The notes below the pieces were generated by a model. It was not told the origin of the DNA. It saw only the letters and a program-made list of their open reading frames with translations, and ran no database searches. Shown in pieces: positions 26,650-33,766 of a stretch of 51,885 nt of DNA. Position numbers and translations under genes: made by a program. Source of the stretch: Clostridium puniceum (GTDB lineage: Bacteria > Bacillota > Clostridia > Clostridiales > Clostridiaceae); the NCBI RefSeq assembly GCF_002006345.1, contig NZ_LZZM01000178.1, forward strand, positions 1 to 51,885, written 5' to 3'. Position 1 is the first letter of the stretch; every line of letters starts with the position of its first letter.

Positions 26650-28614
26650 TTAATTAACCTCTCTTTCTTCAGATTCTTGGTTTTGAGAAAAATAAATTTC
26701 GTTATAAACATCACAATTTTTCATTAATTCATCATGAGTTCCAATTCCTACTAGACTTCCATCATCAAGTACAAGTATTTTATCAGCATTTTTAATTGTT
26801 GCAATCCTTTGAGATACAATTATTACTGTAGTATTTTTGGGGAGCTTGTTTTTTAGAGAACTCCTAAGCCTAGCATCAGTTGCAAAATCAAGAGCACTAA
26901 AACTATCATCGAGGATTAAGATTTCAGGATTAATAGCTAATGCTCTAGCTATTGTAAGTCTTTGTTTTTGACCTCCTGATAAGTTTTTACCACCTTGATC
27001 AAGATGGGTTTCATATGTTTTAGATAATTTAGCTACAAATTCAGCGGATTCTGAAATTTCAAGCACTCTTTTTATATCTTCATTAGTAGCATCAGGATTT
27101 CCTATTTTTATATTTTCAGCAATAGTACCTGTAAATAATACTGAAGCTTGAGGTACTAAGCCTATTTTATGTCTAATCTTATAAAGTGGGTATTCCTTTA
27201 AATTATGTTCATTTATAAATATTTCTCCATTAGATGGGTCATAAAAACGAGAAATCAAATTAACGAGTGTTGATTTACCAGAACCAGTACCTCCTATAAT
27301 TCCTATAGTTTCATTTTCATATATTTTAAAGGAGATATTATTTAATGAAACTTGACTAGCATGTGATTCTTGATTAGCAGGTTTAGGTAAAGGTCCAGAA
27401 TTTGCTTCACTGACTAAAGAATTAGTTTGTTTATTAATGTATTCATCAGATGCTATAGAATTTGAACCAATGTTTGGTATATATTTTTCAGAAGCTCCAT
27501 ATGAAAATGAGACATTCTTAAATTCAATCTTAGCAGGATTGTTACGAATAGAACTAAGACCTAATGTTTGAGTATTTAGGTTAATTTTATTTTTTTGATT
27601 TAAATCTAAAGCTTCTTTATAAGCATCACTTTTCAAATCTAATGTAAGTTTATTATTGTTTCCAATTATAGAACTTGAAGTTTCAAAAACTTCATTTACT
27701 CTGGCTGCAGAAGCAGAGGCTTTTGTAAATACAACAACAAGGTTAGAAACGACAATGAGGGCAAGAAGTATTTGAGTCATATAATTTACAAAGGCGATTA
27801 TCTGTCCTTGAGTTAAATTACCTGCATCTACGCGTATTCCTCCAAACCATATGATTGCAATTATTGAAAAATTTAAAACAATATATGTAAGTGGATTTAA
27901 TAAAGAAGATAGCTTACCAACTTTAATAGCTGTGTTGCTTAAGTCATCACTTGCATCCTTAAATCTAGTTTCTTCATAATTTTGATTTGAAAATGCACGA
28001 ACAACACGAACGCCTTCAAGATTTTCACGTGTTATTAAAGAAATTTTATCTAACTTTTTTTGAATTGAGCGAAAATAAGGTATAGATTTACTCATTACAA
28101 AATAAAGTATAGCAACTATAATCGGGGTTGCTATTAAAAAAATTAATGATAGCTTAAAGTCTAAAATTATTGCCATGATAATTGCACCCATTGCTAAAAA
28201 TGGTGCTCTAATAACAAGTCTTATAAGCATGGCAACTGCAAATTGAAGCTGATTAACATCATTTATAATTCTTGTTATTAATGATGGTGTACCAAATTTA
28301 TCAATTTCTTTATATGAGAAGGTGTTAATATGAGAAAATAGTTCATTTCTTACTGTGGTTCCAAAGCCTTGAGAAGCAATAGCTGCATAACGCTGGCATA
28401 TAAGAGAAGAACAAAGACCTACAATTCCAATGAGGACTAAAAGAATACCCATTTTAAGAACATAAGAGATATCTTTGTTTTGAATTCCAATATCAATTAT
28501 TTTAGCCATAATAATAGGAACGATAAGTTCAAAAATTGCTTCTATTAATTTAAAAATTGGTCCTAAGATAACTTGTTTTTTGTAAGCTTTTAAAAAACGT
28601 GCTATTTTAAGCAT
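26650..28614 (-). CDS. ABC exporter half-transporter, degenerate subunit with linker insertion
   Basis: This 654-residue half-transporter is about 75 residues longer than its partner. The membrane domain (about 1-310) is followed by an unusual spacer. Between the first NBD strand (IEFKNVSFSYG) and the strand before Walker A (SLNNISFKI) lie some 45 extra polar residues. Walker A is GGTGSGKST, the signature LSGGQKQR is intact, but Walker B reads ILILDDSFSALD, with Asp where the catalytic Glu is expected. This is the hallmark of the degenerate half in heterodimeric exporters. The start is ATG 28614, ten bases after AAAGGA; the in-frame TTG at 28623 is too close to it. It is first in the two-gene operon. 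Confidence 0.88.
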   Translation of the reverse strand: MLKIARFLKAYKKQVILGPIFKLIEAIFELIVPIIMAKIIDIGIQNKDISYVLKMGILLVLIGIVGLCSSLICQRYAAIASQGFGTTVRNELFSHINTFSYKEIDKFGTPSLITRIINDVNQLQFAVAMLIRLVIRAPFLAMGAIIMAIILDFKLSLIFLIATPIIVAILYFVMSKSIPYFRSIQKKLDKISLITRENLEGVRVVRAFSNQNYEETRFKDASDDLSNTAIKVGKLSSLLNPLTYIVLNFSIIAIIWFGGIRVDAGNLTQGQIIAFVNYMTQILLALIVVSNLVVVFTKASASAARVNEVFETSSSIIGNNNKLTLDLKSDAYKEALDLNQKNKINLNTQTLGLSSIRNNPAKIEFKNVSFSYGASEKYIPNIGSNSIASDEYINKQTNSLVSEANSGPLPKPANQESHASQVSLNNISFKIYENETIGIIGGTGSGKSTLVNLISRFYDPSNGEIFINEHNLKEYPLYKIRHKIGLVPQASVLFTGTIAENIKIGNPDATNEDIKRVLEISESAEFVAKLSKTYETHLDQGGKNLSGGQKQRLTIARALAINPEILILDDSFSALDFATDARLRSSLKNKLPKNTTVIIVSQRIATIKNADKILVLDDGSLVGIGTHDELMKNCDVYNEIYFSQNQESEEREVN

Positions 28615-29025
28615 GTTTATCAAATCCTTTCTTGAGTAAATTCAATATTTCAGTTATTATTGTAACAAAGTATTAAGTATATTAAAAATATTTATCATAT
28701 ATATAAAGTATATTAAAAAAGTATACACTTAAAAAAAGTACGAAGCGCAACCAAGAGCATTTATATAAAAAATTATGTACATTTAGAAGAAGTACAAAGC
28801 ACAGCCAAGGACTTTATTAAGCAACCCAAATTAAAAAAGCACATACCTATAAAAAGTGTGAAGCAAGACCAAGAACTTATTAATCGCACCTAAGAACAAT
28901 TTAAATTAAAAAAGCTTAATTAGAAACATGACATGAAGAAATTAACATTGATATCTAGTATTTAAAACTATGTCAATTGTTTTAATATGGCTTTGATAAA
29001 AGATATATCATGAAAGGGAATAATT
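28615..29025. other. Divergent spacer between ABC exporter and LysR gene
   Basis: It holds three dispersed-repeat copies (28736-28888, listed separately) and presumably both divergent promoters. No LysR-type T-N11-A site could be picked with confidence in so AT-rich a sequence. Confidence 0.6.
28736..28888 (+). repeat. Dispersed repeat, three copies
   Basis: Copies at 28736-28764, 28790-28822 and 28854-28888 share the pattern AAGTACRAAGCRCARCCAAG followed by RACTTATTAA. Two are followed by AAATTAAAAAAGC, so the unit may be about 65 bases. They match the pair near 19.82 kb. Confidence 0.65.
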
Positions 29026-29889
29026 ATGGATATAAAGCAGCTTACATATTTTGTTACCATAGCAGAAGAAGGAACTATAACTCATGCAGCAAATAAGCTT
29101 CATATGGCACAACCACCTTTAAGTACACAATTAAAATTATTAGAAGATGAACTTGGAATAAAATTAATCGAAAGAGGTGCTAGAAAAATAAAGCTTACAG
29201 ATGCAGGAAAAATACTTTATAAAAGGGCTAAACATATATTAGAAATTACAACTTCGACTACAAAGGAAATAGAGGAGTTTAGAAAAGGAATCCAAGGAAC
29301 ATTAAGACTTGGAACAATTTCATCTTCTGGAACAGTTCTTTTAAGTAAGAGGCTAATAGAGTTTAATAAAAAATATCCAAATATAAAATTTGAAATACAT
29401 GAGGGAAATACTTATGAACTTATAGAAAAGATAAATTCAGGGATCATAGAAGTAGGTATAGTTAGAACACCTTTTAATTCTCAAAATTTTGAATGTTTAT
29501 TTCTAGAAACTGAACCTATGGTAGCTGTTATGAGTTGTGATTATAAGTTTGAAAGCCAGCAGAAGGAAATTCTTTTAGAAGAATTAAAGAAAGTGCCATT
29601 AATAATATATAGAAGATTTGAAAAAATACTTTTAACAGAATTTCAAGATTTAGGCTTGGAACCTAATATATTTTGTATAAATGATGATGCAAGAACTACA
29701 ATCTTATGGGCAAGAGCAGGTCTTGGTATTGGAATAGTTCCTAAATCAGCTATTAATTTTGATTTTATGGATAATATTAAATATAAAGAAATAAATAAAG
29801 ATACCTTAAGAACTCAAATTTCGGCTATTTGGATAAAGGAAAGATACTTATCTATGGCTGCAAAGAAGTTTTTAGAGTTTTTTAAATAG
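29026..29889 (+). CDS. LysR-family transcriptional regulator
   Basis: The 287-residue protein has the standard layout. An N-terminal winged helix-turn-helix (MDIKQLTYFVTIAEEGTITH, then AANKLHMAQPPLSTQLKLLE, residues 15-44) is joined to a two-lobed periplasmic-binding-like effector domain (about 90-287). The effector is not predictable. It is divergent from the ABC exporter operon with 411 bases between, the classic arrangement for a LysR regulator and its target, so control of the exporter is a reasonable inference. Confidence 0.88.
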   Translation: MDIKQLTYFVTIAEEGTITHAANKLHMAQPPLSTQLKLLEDELGIKLIERGARKIKLTDAGKILYKRAKHILEITTSTTKEIEEFRKGIQGTLRLGTISSSGTVLLSKRLIEFNKKYPNIKFEIHEGNTYELIEKINSGIIEVGIVRTPFNSQNFECLFLETEPMVAVMSCDYKFESQQKEILLEELKKVPLIIYRRFEKILLTEFQDLGLEPNIFCINDDARTTILWARAGLGIGIVPKSAINFDFMDNIKYKEINKDTLRTQISAIWIKERYLSMAAKKFLEFFK

Positions 29890-30245
29890 AAATAGTATCT
29901 TTTTGAAAATTAAATTTTACATATTTTATGATTTTTTTATATTTAAAAAAATGAATTATAATTAAAAGTTGTAGTAGTATATAATATAAAATTATTTTTT
30001 GTATATTGAAAAAATCAGATATTAGGCTGAAGAGATGAGACGTATCACTAGAACACAAAATTCATGGCAATTAAAAATTTATTGTCATGGATTTCGTGTT
30101 GATACATATTATGTTGAAGAAAATTTCTTATGGACATCTTAAATCAAAATTATTATATTTTCAGCAATTTGAAAATATATGCCAGTTAATTTAATATCGG
30201 AATTATACTAAAGGCATCAATACAATAAAAAATAATATTCAAAAT
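29890..30245. other. Spacer between LysR gene and unknown minus-strand gene
   Basis: It contains the palindromic element at 30042-30115 (listed separately). The rest is AT-rich and without a coding frame. Confidence 0.55.
30042..30115. repeat. Palindromic element, copy 1
   Basis: GTATC...AACACAAAATTCATGGCAAT pairs with ATTGTCATGGATTTCGTGTT...GATAC around a short A/T loop. The arms are imperfect: there are G-T wobbles, and extra bases occur in the left arm. A related palindrome lies at 31268-31307, so the two bracket the unknown gene at 30246-31031. No T run follows on either strand, so it is not a classic terminator. Confidence 0.7.
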
Positions 30246-31031
30246 TTAGTTTCCTTTTTTTGTTCTATCTATTTTTAGTGCCTCATCAAATCCACTTTTC
30301 TCTGATTTGAAATTGGAACTTATTTTCTCCATGTTTTTTTGCATTTCTTCTAATCTTTCTTTACTGTCTTTTTTGAAATCCTTAATTGCGTCATTAATTC
30401 TAAAAAGATTTTTATATGAGTCTTTTAATGTCTCAAGTAAAGAATAAGCACCTTTCTTATAATCAGACAAGTTATTTGGATCGAAAGTAGAATCGTCTCC
30501 TTTTGATTTTCTATATGAAATAAAACTTGAAGACGAATCTAAACCATCATCATAATATTTTTTTAAACCAGATAAATCATCAAAAATGACACCTATTTCA
30601 AGATTAGTAATATTATCATTCACATTCTTAAAACTCATATTTTGAAGAACAGAGTCAACATTACCTGATAATATATTATTTAGTTCGTAACTTATTCCAT
30701 TCCATTGCGATAATTGATCTTTATTTTCTTTACAAAGATCTTTTATGGATTTAATGGCATTATCTTTTTGATCTTCTAATTTTATTAAATGTTTAAAATC
30801 TTTTAATTTTACATCAATTATTCTTTCTTGCATTTCTTTGTTTCTTTCAACAATTGAATTTAGAAAATCTGAGTCTTTTGATTTTTTATCTTTGCCATAA
30901 AATTTTATTACATTAGTTTCATTATTTTTTTCTTTAATTTTTTCATTTATAGTAAGTTTTTTATTAAAACTTGTTTTAGAGATAAATGATGTATTATTGC
31001 TAGGTGTAGTATTCTTAGTTAATATTTTCAT
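30246..31031 (-). CDS. Hypothetical coiled-coil-rich protein
   Basis: This 261-residue protein is not recognised. It has no signal peptide or membrane segment. The first 50 residues are Asn/Ser/Thr/Lys-rich and probably disordered. Charged helices with coiled-coil character follow (NKEMQERIIDVKLKDFKHLI near 65-85; KDFKKDSKERLEEMQKNMEK near 218). A central part (about 130-190) has acidic and Ser-rich stretches. AGGAGG lies 7 bases before the start. It lies between two related palindromes and next to the AraC regulator. The amphipathic helical style resembles secreted or flagellar-type helical proteins, but no assignment is possible. Confidence 0.65.
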   Translation of the reverse strand: MKILTKNTTPSNNTSFISKTSFNKKLTINEKIKEKNNETNVIKFYGKDKKSKDSDFLNSIVERNKEMQERIIDVKLKDFKHLIKLEDQKDNAIKSIKDLCKENKDQLSQWNGISYELNNILSGNVDSVLQNMSFKNVNDNITNLEIGVIFDDLSGLKKYYDDGLDSSSSFISYRKSKGDDSTFDPNNLSDYKKGAYSLLETLKDSYKNLFRINDAIKDFKKDSKERLEEMQKNMEKISSNFKSEKSGFDEALKIDRTKKGN

Positions 31032-31399
31032 TTTTTTGCCTCCTAAAAATTACAATAATTTTAATATATTTATAATTTCGATGTTTTATTTAAATTCTTT
31101 AATTGATTTAAGAATTTATTATGTAAAAAATATATTGTGACCTTCACGCAAGTGTGGAGAAAAAGGATATTATACATTAGAAAAAAATTATAAAGATATG
31201 AGAATTTTATAGAAGTAATTGAATTATAATTTTTTGTGAATTTTAAATAAAACACTTTACAAAACACGAAACCCATGACAATAAAGAGATTAATTGTTAT
31301 GAGTTTCACATATGATAAAAGGTTTTATATTTATAATTAATATTAAAAAGCAACTTAAGGTTAAAATATGTATGTATAATAGTATTTCTAAATAAAAGT
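31032..31399. other. Spacer with palindromic element, copy 2
   Basis: Apart from the palindrome at 31268-31307 (listed separately) and the promoter expected for the minus-strand gene at 31031, nothing is seen. Open frames here have no ribosome site and low-complexity translations. Confidence 0.5.
31268..31307. repeat. Palindromic element, copy 2
   Basis: GAAACCCATGACAAT (31268-31282) pairs with ATTGTTATGAGTTTC (31293-31307) through G-T wobbles and one mismatch. Together with the preceding AACAC it matches the reverse complement of copy 1 (AACACGAAATCCATGACAAT) at 19 of 20 bases. On the minus strand it is followed by GTGTTTTG, so it may also end the AraC transcript. Confidence 0.65.
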
Positions 31400-32497
31400 T
31401 TATAAAAGCGATTTCCGATATTGTTGTGGAGAATTGTTATAATATTTTTTAAAAGTTCGAGAAAAATGATCAACATTGTTGTAGCCAATATATTCTGCTA
31501 TTTTTTCTATGGATAAATTAGTATTCATAAGATAATCTTTAGCATCTGACATTTTTAATTTTGTTATAAGAGCTACAAAATTTAAACCAACATTCTTCTT
31601 TATTAATGTGCTTAGATGTGCTTCACTATAATGAAAATGTTCAGCAAGAGTTTTTAATGAGAGATCTCGGTAGTTATGCTGTATATATTGTAGAATTAAT
31701 GAAAAATCATTATCCATATTGTAATTATAAAATTGTATTGTTTCACTATAATTTCTCAGTATATTAGAAAAAAGAATATTAGCCCAGCTAATACTGCAGT
31801 TATTGTAGTATATGTCACCTTTATAATTTTCCATAATCAAATTTTTAATTATCATCTTAAGGTCATTTGAATTATCAGTATGAAATAAAAGGTAATTGGA
31901 TGAAGTTTGATTATACAAGATTGTTCTAAAAAAGTAAGAAAGCAAATCTTTTTGAGAAAGTAGAGTGAAAAAGGCACTATCAAAAGTACTTTTTCGAATA
32001 GAAATAGTAATTACTATAGAGTTTTCATTATCGACAATTACATCATGTGATGATGTTGGTGCAACAATGCATAAATCTCCTTCAACAAGCGTACGTTGTT
32101 CCTTTTCAAACTGAAGATTACAGCTACCTTTAAAAATATAGCAAATCTCAAAATAATTATGTGAATGAATATGATTATCTATATAATTGAAGTGCTTAAA
32201 CACAAAAATATCACTATTTTCTGGAAGAATATCAGCTTCTCCTATTTCAGTATTAGAAATAACTTTAATAATATTATTTATATGAATTGGTAATTCATAT
32301 AATAAATCTAAAAATTTATCTTCGGACAAGTCACTTAATGAAAGTTCTTTTGATAAATTAGGTTTTATGGTTACATAGTTTTCTTTTTCATACATTTCTG
32401 TAATGACTTCTTTAAAACCTTTTTTTTTCTCATAATTTAAATAAGATCTTGTTAAACTGGATTGTACCATTCCAGAAGTTACATACATGTCTATCAT
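31400..32497 (-). CDS. AraC-family regulator (paralog 1)
   Basis: The 365-residue protein has an N-terminal region with a cupin sensor (HSHNYFEICYIFKGSCNL near residue 132, then TLVEGDLCIVAPTSSHDV near 160). It ends in the double helix-turn-helix of the AraC family, LSLKTLAEHFHYSEAHLSTL and IEKIAEYIGYNNVDHFSRTF (about 276-350). It is closely similar along its length to the regulator at 40873-41976, and both start MIDMY. The ribosome site AAGGAAGG is about 13 bases upstream. It is divergent from the GH43-GH2 genes and probably activates them in response to a plant-derived sugar; the inducer is unknown. Confidence 0.88.
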   Translation of the reverse strand: MIDMYVTSGMVQSSLTRSYLNYEKKKGFKEVITEMYEKENYVTIKPNLSKELSLSDLSEDKFLDLLYELPIHINNIIKVISNTEIGEADILPENSDIFVFKHFNYIDNHIHSHNYFEICYIFKGSCNLQFEKEQRTLVEGDLCIVAPTSSHDVIVDNENSIVITISIRKSTFDSAFFTLLSQKDLLSYFFRTILYNQTSSNYLLFHTDNSNDLKMIIKNLIMENYKGDIYYNNCSISWANILFSNILRNYSETIQFYNYNMDNDFSLILQYIQHNYRDLSLKTLAEHFHYSEAHLSTLIKKNVGLNFVALITKLKMSDAKDYLMNTNLSIEKIAEYIGYNNVDHFSRTFKKYYNNSPQQYRKSLL

Positions 32498-32551
32498 TGT
32501 TTATTTCTATCCTTCCTTAATATAAATAGTGTAGCAAAATAATTACATAAT

Positions 32552-32565
32552 TAAAAACGTTTTCT
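32552..32565. promoter_or_regulatory. cre-like site
   Basis: TAAAAACGTTTTCT is a near-palindrome around CG and a good match to the CcpA cre consensus. It lies 55-68 bases upstream of the AraC start on the minus strand. Confidence 0.55.
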
Positions 32566-32611
32566 CTTGACTAACTTATATGGTTATGTTTATTTATAAT
32601 ATTAAATGTAT

Positions 32612-32680
32612 ATATCTAAAAAAAAGTCGGATTTTTATAAAATTATACCATGGATTGATAATTTTTAATACGTTAAAATG
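32612..32680 (+). promoter_or_regulatory. Shared 69-base promoter element, copy 1
   Basis: It starts ATATCTAAAAAAAAGTCGG, has CATGGATTGATAATTTTT in the middle and ends GTTAAAATG. Two further copies of the same length lie at 36493 and 42056. TGGATT and TAAAAT, 17 bases apart, could be -35 and -10 boxes, with the ATCTA8 part as the activator site for the AraC pair. Confidence 0.65.
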
Positions 32681-32818
32681 AAAGATGTAAGATAATAATA
32701 TAATAGCCAGTTTATTTTAATATCTAAAAAATTATGTAATTTCAGAAAAAATAAATTAGACAAAAATAGAATATACAATAATTTGATGGTATGGAAACAG
32801 GTTAAGGAGTGATAATAA

Positions 32819-33700
32819 ATGAAGACTAACGAAATAAATATTAGAGATCCATATATTTTGCAATATGAGGAAAGATATTATTTGTATGGTACAAGAAGTG
32901 CAACAACTTGGGGGCTTGCAGAAGGATTTGATTGTTATGTAAGTGAAGATATGGAGGAATGGCAAGGTCCTATAGAAATATTCCATAATAACGGTGATTT
33001 TTGGGCAGACAGAAATTATTGGGCTCCTGAATGTTATTACTATAAAGGTGAGTTTTACTTAGCAACCACATTTGGTTCACCAGATAGAAATATGGGAACG
33101 CAAATACTTAAAGCTAATTCACCTACTGGCCCATTTGTACCTCATAGTGATGGACCAGTTACTCCAATAGATTGGAAGTGTTTAGATGGAACTCTTTATT
33201 TTAGCTCTAATGGTACACCATATATGATTTTTGGACATTCCTTTCAGGATACTCCAAATGGGGATATGTGTGTAATTGAACTTTCAAAGGATTTGAAAGA
33301 GGCTGTAAGTGAACCAAGACTATTATTTCAAGCATCAAAAGCACCATGGTCGGTACCGATACCTTTTGCCAAAAAAGAGTTTGGAATTGATGGGGATGTA
33401 TATTTTGTAGATGGTCCATGTATGTATAGAACAGAATCAGGAAAGCTGTTAATGCTTTGGTCTAGTTGGGGTGAAAGAGGTTATGCAGTAGGAATGGCAT
33501 ATTCAGATAATAGAGAAATAGATGGACAGTGGCATCATGTAAAAACTCCACTTTATAGTGAAAATGGTGGTCATGGAATGTTATTTAAAAACAATAAAAA
33601 TGAGTTAATATACGCATTACATTATCCAAATGATTTGTATAAGGAAAGACCTCAGTTTAAAAAGGTGAAAGAAATAGACAGTGTATTAGTTTTGTTATAA
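32819..33700 (+). CDS. GH43-like glycoside hydrolase
   Basis: The 293-residue protein looks like a five-bladed beta-propeller of the GH43 type without signal peptide, so it acts inside the cell on short oligosaccharides. The catalytic base Asp10 is in IRDPYI and the pKa-tuning Asp123 in CLDGTLYF. At the position where most GH43 enzymes have Glu in an EGP motif as acid catalyst, this protein has VDGP (Asp198). NYWAPECYYYKGEFYLA (67-83) is also typical. Arabinose- or xylose-containing side chains are likely targets; the Asp suggests an unusual subfamily. It is divergent from AraC paralog 1 and 66 bases upstream of the GH2 gene. Confidence 0.78.
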   Translation: MKTNEINIRDPYILQYEERYYLYGTRSATTWGLAEGFDCYVSEDMEEWQGPIEIFHNNGDFWADRNYWAPECYYYKGEFYLATTFGSPDRNMGTQILKANSPTGPFVPHSDGPVTPIDWKCLDGTLYFSSNGTPYMIFGHSFQDTPNGDMCVIELSKDLKEAVSEPRLLFQASKAPWSVPIPFAKKEFGIDGDVYFVDGPCMYRTESGKLLMLWSSWGERGYAVGMAYSDNREIDGQWHHVKTPLYSENGGHGMLFKNNKNELIYALHYPNDLYKERPQFKKVKEIDSVLVLL

Positions 33701-33766
33701 ATAAATTGGTTATAGTTTATCAATTGACATAGATAAAATAGAAATTATGATAAGGACGTGGATAAT

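Larger units (their letters stand above)
32498..32818. promoter_or_regulatory. Divergent control region, AraC paralog 1 / GH43 gene
   Basis: It carries a cre-like site (32552-32565) and one copy of the 69-base shared element (32612-32680), both listed separately. AAGGAG precedes the GH43 ATG. Nothing coding is seen. Confidence 0.7.
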
